Source of the DNA: Rhizobacter sp.
Lineage (GTDB): Bacteria; Pseudomonadota; Gammaproteobacteria; Burkholderiales; Burkholderiaceae_C
NCBI GenBank assembly: GCA_025350965.1
Contig: JANXWV010000025.1
Span: 1-64,000, forward strand
DNA: 64,000 nt
Direction: 5' to 3'
A model generated the notes under the pieces. That model saw nothing but the letters and a program-made list of their open reading frames with translations, made no database searches and was not told where the DNA came from. Positions 55,891 through 64,000 of this stretch are shown here, in pieces. Both the position numbers and the translations under genes were made by a program. How positions within the stretch are numbered: position 1 is the first letter of the stretch; every line of letters begins with the position of its first letter.

Positions 55891-58800
55891 GCGCGCCGGC
55901 GGACGAGGCAGCCGACGCTGCCGAAAAGCCGAAAGGCTTCAACATCTCGAAGTGGGCGCTGGAGCACACGGCGCTCACACGCTACTTGCTGATCGTGTTG
56001 ATGGTGCTTGGCGTGGCGTCGTATTTCCAGCTCGGGCAGGACGAAGACCCGCCGTTCACCTTCCGCGCGATGGCAATGCGCGTGTTCTGGCCTGGCGCCA
56101 CGGCCCAACAGGTGGCCGAGCAGGTCACCGACAAGCTGGAGAAGACGCTCCAGGAAGTGCCCTACGCCGACAAGATCCGCAGCTACTCGAAGCCGGGCGA
56201 AGCGCTGATCATCTTCCAGGTCAAGGACTCGTCGCCGCCGAAGGAGATGGCGCAGATCTGGTACACCGTGCGCAAGAAGGTGGGTGACATGCGCGCCACG
56301 CTGCCGGGCGGCGTGGTCGGGCCGTTCTTCAACGACGAGTTCGGTGACGTGTATGGCTCGATATACGCGCTGTCGAGCGACGGCTTCAGTTACCGGGAGC
56401 TGAAGGACCAGGCCGACCGGGTGCGCCAGCGGCTGTTGAAGGTGAAAGACGTCAACAAGGTGGCGCTGTTCGGTGCGCAGGATGAAAAGCTCTTCGTCGA
56501 GATCTCGCAAAAGCGCCTGGCGCAGTTGGGCCTGGACTTCAACACCGTGCTCGCGCAACTCGGGCAGCAGAACGCCGTCGAGTCGGCCGGCACCATCAAT
56601 TCGCCGACCGACTTCATTCAGGTGCGGGTCGGAGGGCAATTCAACACGGTGGACGAGCTGAAGGCGTTCTCGATCCGCGCCGCAGGCAGCAGCTTCCGGC
56701 TCGGCGACATCGCCGACATCCGCCTCGCCTATGTGGACCCGCCGCAGGTCAAGGTGCGCAACCAGGGCCGCGAAGTCATCGCGTTGGGTATTTCGATGGC
56801 CAAGGGCGGGGACATCATTCAGCTCGGCAAGTCGCTGCAGGTGGCGGCCGATGCCATTCGCGCCGACCTGCCGGCAGGCATCCAGATGGCGCAATTCCAG
56901 AACCAGTCGAGCGTGGTGTCACGCTCGGTGAACGAGTTCGTGGGCACCTTGATCGAGGCGGTGCTGATCGTGCTGGCGGTGAGCTTCATCAGCCTGGGCC
57001 TGCACTTCAAGCCCGGTTCATGGAAGTTCACGCTCGACTGGCGGCCGGGGCTGGTCGTGGGCATCACGATCCCGCTGGTGCTTGCGATCACGTTCGTGAC
57101 CATGTACTACTGGGGCGTGGGGCTGCACAAGATCTCGCTGGGCTCGTTGATCATCGCGCTCGGCCTGCTTGTGGACGACGCGATCATCGCGGTCGAGATG
57201 ATGGTGCGCAAGCTCGAGGAGGGCTACGACAAGGTGAGGGCCGCGACCTTCGCGTACGAGGCGACCGCGATGCCGATGCTCACCGGCACGCTCATCACGG
57301 CGGTCGGCTTCCTGCCGATCGGGCTGGCTCAATCGACAGTCGGCGAATACACCTTTGCCATCTTCGCCGTCACGGCGGCGGCGCTGCTGATCTCGTGGCT
57401 GGTATCGGTGTATTTCGTGCCTTACCTGGGCACCATCTTCTTGAAGGAAAAGCAGCAGGGCGCGGGTGCGGCTCCCGAGCACCACGAGGTGTTCGACACA
57501 AAGTTCTACGGCCGCTTCCGCGCTACCGTGAACTGGTGCGTGCAGCACCGCTGGGTCACGATTGCACTGACCATCGGAACACTGGTGCTCGGCCTGGTGG
57601 GCATGGGCAAGGTGCAGCAGCAGTTCTTCCCCGATTCGATCCGCCTGGAGGTGATGATCGACCTGTGGTATCCGGAAGGCAGTTCGTTCGCAACCAACGA
57701 GGAAGTCACCAAGCGGGTCGAGGCGCGCGTAATGAAGATCGACGGCGTGACCAACGTCACCACATGGGTGGGCAGCGGCGTGGAGCGCTTCGTGCTCACG
57801 CTCGACCAGGTGTTTTCGCAGAGCAACGTGAGCCAGTTGATCGTGCTGACCCGGGACAACGCCGCGCGCGAGCGCATTCGCAAGCTGTTGCCGGAGGTGT
57901 TGGCCACCGAGTTCCCGGAAGTGCGGGCGCGCGCGAAAGTGTTTCCGAATGGGCCGCCGGTGCCGTACCCGGTGCAGTTCCGCGTGGTCGGGCCGGATGC
58001 CGCCAAGGTGCGCATTTACGCTGACGAAGTCAAGGCGATCATGCGCGGCAACGCGAACATGCGCGGCATCAACGACAACTGGAACGAGTCGGTGAAAGCC
58101 TTGCGGTTGGACATCGATCAAGACAAGGCCCGCGCGCTGGGCGTGTCGAGCCAGTCCATCGCGCAGGCCGCGCGCACCATCAACAGCGGCACCAATGTGG
58201 GCCAGTACCGCGACGGCGACAAGCTCATCGACATCGTGCTTCGCCAGCCGCTGGACGAGCGCAACGCGATCACCGATCTGGGCAACGCCTACGTGCCCAC
58301 CACGACCGGCCGAAGCATCCCGCTCGCGCAGATCGCCAAGGCCAATTTCGTGTGGGAGCCGGGGGTGCTGTGGCGCGAGGGGCGCGACTATGCCGCCACG
58401 GTGCAAGGCGACATCGTCGAGGGCCTGCAAGGTGCCACTGTCACCTCGCAACTGAACCCGCTGTTCGAGCCGCTGCGCGCGAAGATGCTGCCGGGCTACC
58501 GCATCGACGTGGCCGGCGCGGTGGAAGAAAGCAGCAAAGGGCAGGGCTCGATCGCGGCCGGCGCACCGTTGATGCTTTTCATCATGTTCACGCTGTTGAT
58601 GCTGCAATTGCACAGCTTCAGCCGCGCCGTGCTGGTGTTCTTGACCGCGCCTCTTGGCATCGCCGGCGTGGCCGGTGCGTTGCTGCTGTTGAACCGGCCG
58701 TTCGGCTTCGTGGCGCTGCTGGGTGTGATCGCGCTGGCCGGCATGATCATGCGCAACTCGGTGATCCTGATCGACCAGATCGAGCAGGACCGCTCGCGTG

Positions 58801-59045
58801 GTGTGCCGGCGTGGGATGCCATCGTCGAGGCCGCCGTGCGGCGCTTCCGGCCCATTGTGCTGACGGCCGCGGCGGCGGTGCTGGCGATGATCCCCTTGTC
58901 GCGCAGCGTGTTCTGGGGCCCGATGGCGGTGGCTATCATGGGGGGGCTGGCGGTAGCCACGGTGCTCACGCTGTTGGCGTTGCCGGCGATGTATGCGGCC
59001 TGGTTCCGTGTGAAGCTGCCAGAGCGCGCCGCAGCATCAAGCTAA
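55887..59045 (+). CDS. RND efflux permease, HAE1-like
   Basis: A 1052-residue inner-membrane pump. The N-terminal helix (LLIVLMVLGVASYFQLG), porter loops and 12 predicted helices are in order. The proton-relay Asp pair is in LIIALGLLVDDAIIAVEMM near residue 425. The C-terminal segments GVIALAGMIMRNSVILIDQIEQ and FWGPMAVAIMGGLAVATVL are conserved. The substrate is unknown, probably hydrophobic drugs or solvents. The start is GTG at 55887. Confidence 0.94.
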   Translation: MSAPADEAADAAEKPKGFNISKWALEHTALTRYLLIVLMVLGVASYFQLGQDEDPPFTFRAMAMRVFWPGATAQQVAEQVTDKLEKTLQEVPYADKIRSYSKPGEALIIFQVKDSSPPKEMAQIWYTVRKKVGDMRATLPGGVVGPFFNDEFGDVYGSIYALSSDGFSYRELKDQADRVRQRLLKVKDVNKVALFGAQDEKLFVEISQKRLAQLGLDFNTVLAQLGQQNAVESAGTINSPTDFIQVRVGGQFNTVDELKAFSIRAAGSSFRLGDIADIRLAYVDPPQVKVRNQGREVIALGISMAKGGDIIQLGKSLQVAADAIRADLPAGIQMAQFQNQSSVVSRSVNEFVGTLIEAVLIVLAVSFISLGLHFKPGSWKFTLDWRPGLVVGITIPLVLAITFVTMYYWGVGLHKISLGSLIIALGLLVDDAIIAVEMMVRKLEEGYDKVRAATFAYEATAMPMLTGTLITAVGFLPIGLAQSTVGEYTFAIFAVTAAALLISWLVSVYFVPYLGTIFLKEKQQGAGAAPEHHEVFDTKFYGRFRATVNWCVQHRWVTIALTIGTLVLGLVGMGKVQQQFFPDSIRLEVMIDLWYPEGSSFATNEEVTKRVEARVMKIDGVTNVTTWVGSGVERFVLTLDQVFSQSNVSQLIVLTRDNAARERIRKLLPEVLATEFPEVRARAKVFPNGPPVPYPVQFRVVGPDAAKVRIYADEVKAIMRGNANMRGINDNWNESVKALRLDIDQDKARALGVSSQSIAQAARTINSGTNVGQYRDGDKLIDIVLRQPLDERNAITDLGNAYVPTTTGRSIPLAQIAKANFVWEPGVLWREGRDYAATVQGDIVEGLQGATVTSQLNPLFEPLRAKMLPGYRIDVAGAVEESSKGQGSIAAGAPLMLFIMFTLLMLQLHSFSRAVLVFLTAPLGIAGVAGALLLLNRPFGFVALLGVIALAGMIMRNSVILIDQIEQDRSRGVPAWDAIVEAAVRRFRPIVLTAAAAVLAMIPLSRSVFWGPMAVAIMGGLAVATVLTLLALPAMYAAWFRVKLPERAAASS

Positions 59046-59082
59046 AATCTTGAGCTTGCCAAAAAGCAGCCCAAAAACAGAA

Positions 59083-59101
59083 GGGGTCGCAAAGCGACCC
59101 C
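59083..59101 (+). other. Hairpin between the RND gene and tRNA-Leu
   Basis: An 8-bp stem GGGGTCGC (59083-59090) / GCGACCCC (59094-59101) with loop aaa. There is no T-run, so termination is doubtful; it may be a processing or pausing hairpin. Confidence 0.5.
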
Positions 59102-59120
59102 GCCGTCCTGTTGACATTCC

Positions 59121-59207
59121 GCGCGGGTGGCGAAATTGGTAGACGCACCAGGTTTAGGTCCTGACGCCAGCGATGGTGTGGGGGTTCGAGTCCCCCCCCG
59201 CGCACCA
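59121..59207 (+). tRNA. tRNA-Leu (UAG anticodon)
   Basis: An 87-nt class II tRNA with acceptor GCGCGGG / CCCGCGC, D-arm with TGGCGAAATTGGTAGACGCA, anticodon loop TTTAGGT (anticodon TAG, reading Leu CUN), a variable arm, T-arm GGTTCGAGTCC and an encoded CCA. The anticodon stem CCAGG/CCTGA has a C-A mismatch at its outer pair, unlike the E. coli leuW stem. It precedes tig. Confidence 0.97.
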
Positions 59208-59232
59208 GCAATCGAGAAAGAGCCCTTTCATC

Positions 59233-60540
59233 ATGTCCGTTCACGTCGAAACCCTTGAGAAGCTCGAGCGCCGCATCACGCTCACGCTGCCCACCACCAC
59301 CATCAATACCGAAGTCGAGTCGCGTCTGAAGCGCCTGTCGCGCACGGTCAAAGCCGATGGCTTTCGCCCCGGCAAGGTGCCGATGAGCGTCGTCGCGCAG
59401 CGCTACGGCTACTCGGTGCACTACGAGGTGATGAACGACAAGGTCGGGCAGGTCTTCTCCGAGGCGGTGAACGAAGCCAAGCTGCGTGTCGCTGGCGCCC
59501 CCCGCATCACCGAGAAGGAAGGCGCGCCCGAAGGGCAGGTGTCGTTCGACGCCACGTTTGAGGTGTACCCCGACGTCAAGCTCGGCGACTTGGCAGGCGC
59601 CGATGTGGAGCGCGTCGCAACCGAGGTGACTGAGGCCGCGATCGACAAGACCGTCGACATCCTGCGCAAGCAGCGGCGCACATTCGCGCAACGCCCGGCC
59701 TCCGAAGGGGCTGCGGTCAGCGACCGCGTGACGATCGACTTCGAAGGCAAGATCGATGGCGTGCCGTTCGATGGCGGCAAGGCCGAGGCCTTCCAGTTCA
59801 TCATCGGCGAAGGCCAGATGCTCGAGCAATTCGACAGCGCCGTGCGCGGCATGAAGTCGGGTGAGTCGAAGACCTTCCCGCTGCAGTTCCCGGCCGACTA
59901 CCAAGGCAAGGACGTGGCAGGCAAGGAAGCCGACTTTCTCGTCACGTTGAAGAAGATCGAGGCGCAGCACCTGCCGGAAGTTAACGAGGCATTCGCCAAG
60001 TCATTGGGCATTGCCGACGCCACCGTTGAAGGGCTGCGTGCCGACGTCAAGAAGAACCTGGAGCGTGAAGTCAAGTTCCGCGTTCTGGCCCGCAACAAGG
60101 CCAGCGTGATGGACGCGTTGGTGAAGGTCGCGGAACTCGACGTGCCCAAAGCACTGGTGGCCGGCGAGACCGAACGCATGGTCGAGGCCGCTCGCGCCGA
60201 CCTGAAGAAGCGCGGCGTGAAGGATGCTGAGACGGCGCCGATCCCGGCCGAAATTTTCCAGCCGCAAGCAGAGAAGCGCGTGCGCCTCGGGCTCGTGGTG
60301 GGCGAACTGGTGCGCTCCAACAACCTGCAGGCCAAGCCCGACCAACTTCAGGCGCACATCGAGGAGATGGCGCAAAGCTACGAGAAGCCTTCCGAGGTGG
60401 TGCGCTGGTACCTGGGTGACCGCCAGCGCATGGCCGAGGTCGAAGCCGTCGTGGTCGAGAACAACGTGGCCGAATTCGTGCTGAGCAAAGCCAAGGTGGC
60501 CGACAAGCTGCTGCCCTTTGACGAGCTGATGGCCGGCTGA
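59233..60540 (+). CDS. tig: Trigger factor
   Basis: A 435-residue ribosome-associated chaperone and prolyl isomerase. The N-terminal ribosome-binding signature region [12 protein letters not shown] lies near residue 44. An FKBP-like PPIase domain spans about 150-245 ([17 protein letters not shown] near 172), and the C-terminal arms follow. ATG 59233 is used; an in-frame extension into the tRNA-Leu is not real. tig-clpP-clpX-lon is a standard order. Confidence 0.97.
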   Translation: MSVHVETLEKLERRITLTLPTTTINTEVESRLKRLSRTVKADGFRPGKVPMSVVAQRYGYSVHYEVMNDKVGQVFSEAVNEAKLRVAGAPRITEKEGAPEGQVSFDATFEVYPDVKLGDLAGADVERVATEVTEAAIDKTVDILRKQRRTFAQRPASEGAAVSDRVTIDFEGKIDGVPFDGGKAEAFQFIIGEGQMLEQFDSAVRGMKSGESKTFPLQFPADYQGKDVAGKEADFLVTLKKIEAQHLPEVNEAFAKSLGIADATVEGLRADVKKNLEREVKFRVLARNKASVMDALVKVAELDVPKALVAGETERMVEAARADLKKRGVKDAETAPIPAEIFQPQAEKRVRLGLVVGELVRSNNLQAKPDQLQAHIEEMAQSYEKPSEVVRWYLGDRQRMAEVEAVVVENNVAEFVLSKAKVADKLLPFDELMAG

Positions 60541-60560
60541 AAGACTGCCTGATCGAGCCA

Positions 60561-60590
60561 GGGCGCCGCCGCGAGGTGAGCGCCCTTTTT
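60561..60590 (+). terminator. Terminator after tig
   Basis: A 6-bp stem GGGCGC (60561-60566) / GCGCCC (60580-60585) is followed by TTTTT (60586-60590). It separates tig from clpP. Confidence 0.78.
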
Positions 60591-60686
60591 CAATGCGGCG
60601 GGTCATTGGGAAACGCGTCAGGTGCGGCACCTTGTAGCGACATAATCAGCCCCAAGATCTCGTTCAACATCATCGTAAGGAGTGCC

Positions 60687-61310
60687 ATGAGCGCGCTGGA
60701 TACAAACGGCCTGGGGCTGGTTCCCATGGTCATCGAAACCTCGGGTCGCGGTGAACGCGCCTATGACATCTACAGCCGGTTGCTGCGCGAGCGCATCATC
60801 TTTCTGGTTGGGCCGGTGAACGACCAGTCTGCCAGCGTGGTGGTGGCGCAGCTTCTCTTTCTCGAGAGCGAGAATCCGGACAAGGACATCCACTTCTACA
60901 TCAACTCACCGGGCGGCTCGGTAAGCGCCGGCATGTCGATCTTCGACACGATGCAGTTCATCAAGCCCGATGTGTCGACGATGTGCGTGGGCCTCGCCGC
61001 AAGCATGGGTTCGTTCCTGTTGATGGCGGGTGCCAAGGGCAAGAGGTTCTCTCTGCCCAACTCGCGAGTCATGATCCACCAGCCATCAGGTGGCGCGCAG
61101 GGTCAGGCCACCGACATCGAGATCCATGCGCGCGAGATCCTCAAGACCCGCGAGCAGTTGAACAAGATCTATGCCGAACGCACGGGGCAGCCGCTGGAGA
61201 AGATCCGCGCCGACATGGAGCGCGACTTCTTTATGGACCCTGAAGAGTCGAAAGCCTACGGCCTGATTGACCAGGTGTTGACGCAGCGCGCTGCTCCCCC
61301 CGGCGCGTGA
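60687..61310 (+). CDS. clpP: ATP-dependent Clp protease proteolytic subunit
   Basis: A 207-residue serine peptidase forming tetradecameric barrels with ClpX or ClpA. The active-site Ser is in [11 protein letters not shown] near residue 107, His in [11 protein letters not shown] near 132 and Asp near 180. The N-terminal stretch [19 protein letters not shown] is typical. TAAGGAG lies five bases before the ATG. Upstream in-frame codons from 60576 are not part of the protein. Confidence 0.98.
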   Translation: MSALDTNGLGLVPMVIETSGRGERAYDIYSRLLRERIIFLVGPVNDQSASVVVAQLLFLESENPDKDIHFYINSPGGSVSAGMSIFDTMQFIKPDVSTMCVGLAASMGSFLLMAGAKGKRFSLPNSRVMIHQPSGGAQGQATDIEIHAREILKTREQLNKIYAERTGQPLEKIRADMERDFFMDPEESKAYGLIDQVLTQRAAPPGA

Positions 61311-61353
61311 CCACCGGTGCGCCAAAGCGCGCCGGCGCAACAACACGCCAAAT

Positions 61354-61389
61354 GGGGCCTTTCTTGCAGCAAAGGCCCCGTTTTCTTTT
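61354..61389 (+). terminator. Terminator between clpP and clpX
   Basis: A 9-bp stem GGGGCCTTT (61354-61362) / AAAGGCCCC (61371-61379) is followed by GTTTTCTTTT. This is a strong intrinsic terminator, so clpX likely has its own promoter downstream. Confidence 0.93.
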
Positions 61390-61439
61390 GAACTATCATT
61401 GGTTCACACATTCATTGCGCCTCTAGAAAAGCGACGTCC

Positions 61440-62705
61440 ATGGCCGACAAGAAAGGCTCTTCGAGCGAGAAAGTCCTCTACTGCTCCTTCTGCGGAAAGA
61501 GCCAGCACGAGGTGAAAAAGCTCATCGCTGGCCCGTCGGTGTTCATCTGCGACGAGTGCATTGAGCTGTGCAACGACATCATTCGCGACGAAGTGCCGGC
61601 CGAGAACGCAGATGCGAAAGCGGCCAAGTCTGACTTGCCGATGCCCAGCGAGATCAAGGCGAGCCTCGACCAGTACGTCATCGGTCAGGACGTGGCGAAA
61701 CGTACGTTGTCGGTCGCGGTCTATAACCACTACAAGCGGCTCAAGCACATGAGCCGAACCAAGGACGAGATCGAACTCTCGAAGAGCAACATACTGCTCA
61801 TTGGCCCGACCGGTTCGGGCAAGACCTTGCTTGCCCAGACGCTCGCGCGCTTGCTCAACGTGCCATTCGTGATCGCCGACGCCACGACCCTCACAGAAGC
61901 GGGTTATGTGGGCGAGGACGTCGAGAACATCATCCAGAAGCTGTTGCAGAACTGCGGCTACGACGTCGAGAAAGCGCAGCGCGGCATTGTCTACATCGAC
62001 GAGATCGACAAGATCAGCCGCAAGGCCGACAACCCGTCCATCACGCGCGACGTGTCGGGCGAGGGCGTGCAACAGGCACTGCTCAAGCTCGTCGAAGGCA
62101 CGATGGCCTCGGTGCCTCCGCAGGGCGGGCGCAAACATCCGAACCAGGACTTCTTGCAGATTGACACGACAAACATCCTGTTCATCTGCGGCGGCGCATT
62201 CGACGGGCTGGAGAAGGTCATTCAGAACCGTTCCGAGAAGTCGGGCATCGGCTTCGGCGCCACGGTGCACACCAAGAGCGAGAAGCGCGTGTCCGAGGTG
62301 TTCCGCGACGTGGAGCCGGAAGACCTGATCAAGTTCGGCCTGATCCCCGAGCTGGTTGGCCGCCTGCCAGTCGTGGCGACGCTGGGTGAACTGACCGACG
62401 ATGCGCTCGTGCGCATACTGACCGAGCCGAAGAACGCGCTCGTCAAGCAGTACCAGAAGCTGTTCGCGATGGACGGTGTGGAACTCGAGATCCGCCCCTC
62501 CGCTCTGCAGGCGATTGCCCGCAAGGCGCTCAAGCGAAAGATCGGCGCTCGCGGCTTGCGCTCGATCATGGAGCAGTCACTCATCGACACGATGTTCGAG
62601 TTGCCCACGCTGGACGCTGTGGCCAAGGTCGTGCTCGATGAGCACACCATCGAAGACGAAGCGAAGCCGCTGCTCGTTTACCGCGATCAGAAGGCAAGCG
62701 CCTGA
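61440..62705 (+). CDS. clpX: Clp protease ATP-binding subunit ClpX
   Basis: A 421-residue AAA+ unfoldase. The zinc-binding domain is CSFCGK...CDEC (residues 15-40), Walker A is GPTGSGKT near 122, Walker B is [10 protein letters not shown] near 182, with sensor and C-terminal domains to the end. It delivers substrates to ClpP. The length matches E. coli ClpX (424). lon follows after 100 nt. Confidence 0.98.
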   Translation: MADKKGSSSEKVLYCSFCGKSQHEVKKLIAGPSVFICDECIELCNDIIRDEVPAENADAKAAKSDLPMPSEIKASLDQYVIGQDVAKRTLSVAVYNHYKRLKHMSRTKDEIELSKSNILLIGPTGSGKTLLAQTLARLLNVPFVIADATTLTEAGYVGEDVENIIQKLLQNCGYDVEKAQRGIVYIDEIDKISRKADNPSITRDVSGEGVQQALLKLVEGTMASVPPQGGRKHPNQDFLQIDTTNILFICGGAFDGLEKVIQNRSEKSGIGFGATVHTKSEKRVSEVFRDVEPEDLIKFGLIPELVGRLPVVATLGELTDDALVRILTEPKNALVKQYQKLFAMDGVELEIRPSALQAIARKALKRKIGARGLRSIMEQSLIDTMFELPTLDAVAKVVLDEHTIEDEAKPLLVYRDQKASA

Positions 62706-62765
62706 AGAGGCGACAGTCCGGTATCAGCCGAGGGCCGAGCGCCCGAGGGCACCTTGCAATTGACC

Positions 62766-62790
62766 TCTCAAGCCTTAAATCGACTTGAGA
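62766..62790 (+). other. Inverted repeat upstream of lon
   Basis: TCTCAAG (62766-62772) and CTTGAGA (62784-62790) form a 7-bp inverted repeat with an 11-nt spacer, 15 nt before the lon ATG. It could be an operator or a 5' UTR hairpin. I could not place a clear heat-shock promoter. Confidence 0.4.
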
Positions 62791-62805
62791 CTGAAAGGGT
62801 TCACT

Positions 62806-64000
62806 ATGTCCGGACATCCCGTTTTACCTGCTGAACAGATCACCCTGCCGCTCCTGCCGCTGCGTGACGTGGTCGTCTTTCCTCACATGGTGATCCCATT
62901 GTTCGTGGGCCGCCCGAAGTCGATCAAGGCTCTTGAAGTGGCCATGGAAGCTGGACGCCAGATCATGCTGGTCGCGCAGAAGGCCGCGGGGAAAGATGAA
63001 CCCAAGCCTGACGACATGTTCGAGGTCGGTTGCGTCTCCAGCATCCTGCAGATGCTCAAGTTGCCTGATGGCACGGTCAAGGTGCTGGTCGAAGGCATTC
63101 AGCGTGCCAATACCCACAGCATCACTGACAACGGTGAGTATTTCGTCGCCGATCTGACGCCGGTGCCGCCCGAGACCGATACGAAGCCCGAGATCGAAGC
63201 CTTGCGTCGTGCCGTGACGCAGCAGTTCGATCAGTACGTCAAACTCAACAAGAAGATCCCGCCGGAGATCCTCACCTCCATCGCCGGCATCGACGACGCC
63301 GGCAGGCTGGCGGACACGATCGCGGCGCATTTGCCTCTGAAGCTCGAGAACAAGCAGTCGGTACTCGACCTGTACGCCGTCGACAAGCGTCTGGAGAAAT
63401 TGCTCGAACAACTGGAGCATGAAGTTGACATTCTTCAGGTGGAAAAGCGCATCCGTGGTCGCGTGAAGCGCCAGATGGAGAAGAGCCAGCGCGAGTACTA
63501 CCTCAACGAGCAGGTCAAGGCGATCCAGAAGGAACTCGGTGATGGCGAAGAAGGCGCCGACATGGAGGAACTCGAGAAGAAGATCGTCGCCGCGAAAATG
63601 CCGAAGGACGCTCGCAAGAAGGTCGATGCCGAATTCAAGAAGCTGAAGCTGATGTCACCGATGTCGGCGGAAGCGACGGTGGTTCGCAACTACATCGATA
63701 CGCTCGTGAATCTGCCCTGGTCGAAGAAGACGAAGATCAAGCACGACCTCGCCTTTGCCGCCGCGGTGCTCGATGAAGACCACTACGGGCTCGACAAGGT
63801 CAAGGATCGCATCCTTGAGTATCTCGCTGTGCAGCAGCGAGTCGAGAAGGTCAAGTCGCCCATCCTGTGCCTGGTCGGCCCTCCGGGTGTGGGCAAGACC
63901 TCGCTCGGCCAGAGCGTGGCCCGCGCGACCGGCCGCAAGTTCGTGCGCATGGCGCTCGGCGGCGTACGTGACGAGGCCGAGATTCGAGGGCACCGCCGCA
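62806..64000 (+). CDS. lon: ATP-dependent protease Lon, 5' part
   Basis: The first 398 residues of Lon are visible; the gene runs off the right edge. The N-terminal LON domain (LPLRDVVVFPHMVIPLFVGR near residue 15), the coiled region (QREYYLNEQVKAIQKELG near 230) and the Walker A GPPGVGKT near 360 are present. The catalytic Ser-Lys domain lies outside the window. It is a cytoplasmic quality-control protease. AAAGG lies eight bases before the ATG. Confidence 0.97.
   Translation, partial: MSGHPVLPAEQITLPLLPLRDVVVFPHMVIPLFVGRPKSIKALEVAMEAGRQIMLVAQKAAGKDEPKPDDMFEVGCVSSILQMLKLPDGTVKVLVEGIQRANTHSITDNGEYFVADLTPVPPETDTKPEIEALRRAVTQQFDQYVKLNKKIPPEILTSIAGIDDAGRLADTIAAHLPLKLENKQSVLDLYAVDKRLEKLLEQLEHEVDILQVEKRIRGRVKRQMEKSQREYYLNEQVKAIQKELGDGEEGADMEELEKKIVAAKMPKDARKKVDAEFKKLKLMSPMSAEATVVRNYIDTLVNLPWSKKTKIKHDLAFAAAVLDEDHYGLDKVKDRILEYLAVQQRVEKVKSPILCLVGPPGVGKTSLGQSVARATGRKFVRMALGGVRDEAEIRGHRR

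Noticed and set aside
59111-59116. TTGACA directly before tRNA-Leu as a promoter
   Set aside because: It lies only four bases from the tRNA 5' end, so a matching -10 would fall inside the tRNA, where none is seen.
59173-59232. In-frame N-terminal extension of trigger factor
   Set aside because: It would be translated from inside tRNA-Leu; the conserved protein begins at 59233.

Overview
The window is a 64 kb piece of a high-GC betaproteobacterial chromosome. It is most likely of the order Burkholderiales (Comamonadaceae/Rubrivivax-like). The evidence is the gene neighbourhoods thrS-infC-rpmI-rplT-pheST-ihfA-merR, ilvBNC-pssA-leuA, tRNA-Leu-tig-clpP-clpX-lon, the sigma factor/DUF3619/DUF3106/RDD block, and hpnCDE. 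It is almost entirely core and biosynthetic DNA. I see no rRNA genes, insertion sequences, integrases, prophage genes or CRISPR arrays. Both edges cut genes: the 3' part of a thiolase at the left and the 5' part of lon at the right.

Layout. 1-6.6 kb: a plus-strand acyl-CoA/lipid cluster (thiolase, large acyl-CoA dehydrogenase, two small proteins, two short-chain dehydrogenases, a hotdog thioesterase, a fatty-acid desaturase). 6.6-12.9 kb: a DUF1223 protein, a large glycine-rich exported (probably outer-membrane) protein, an HI0933/BaiN-like flavoprotein and tex. 13.6-17.9 kb: a four-gene envelope operon (DUF4331 protein, small lipoprotein, TPR protein, HupE/UreJ-like membrane protein with an EF-hand loop). 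17.9-25.9 kb: the thrS/infC/ribosomal protein/pheST/ihfA/merR block, then tRNA-Pro. 26-36.7 kb: an iron-type alcohol dehydrogenase, membrane and soluble pyrophosphatases placed divergently, an M16 peptidase, a COG3146-type acyltransferase, NAD synthetase and a PII protein. 36.8-40.2 kb: a minus-strand series (LOG-family protein, DgkA, RDD, DUF3106, DUF3619, sigma factor). 40.4-48.3 kb: branched-chain amino-acid genes ilvB, ilvN, ilvC, then pssA and two different leuA genes in tandem. 48.4-59 kb: a penicillin-binding endopeptidase, an IclR regulator, a TIGR03790 protein, squalene genes hpnCDE and an RND efflux pair. 59.1-64 kb: tRNA-Leu, tig, clpP, clpX, lon.

Main observations. (1) Codon usage changes abruptly inside tex near 12.5 kb. 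Upstream, Leu TTG, Phe TTT and Lys AAA are common; downstream they are replaced by CTG/CTC, TTC and AAG. The break lies just before the conserved S1 domain, so the window may be a chimeric assembly or a recombination joint. (2) Two leader-peptide attenuators can be read directly: a 24-codon leader with three consecutive Thr codons plus a terminator before thrS, and an 18-codon leader with four consecutive Leu codons plus a terminator before the tandem leuA genes. (3) The membrane pyrophosphatase carries a C-terminal OmpA-like domain. (4) The RND efflux operon has a near-consensus promoter immediately followed by a perfect 14-bp palindrome of TetR-operator type. (5) The DUF4331/lipoprotein/TPR/HupE-like operon and the sigma factor/DUF3619/DUF3106/RDD block are coherent but functionally undefined systems.

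Many genes are translationally coupled by 4-nt ATGA, GTGA or TTGA overlaps (for example hpnC-D-E, MFP-RND, sigma-DUF3619-DUF3106-RDD). Several starts are non-ATG: infC ATC, hppA TTG, sigma factor TTG, nadE GTG, hpnC GTG and pbpG GTG.
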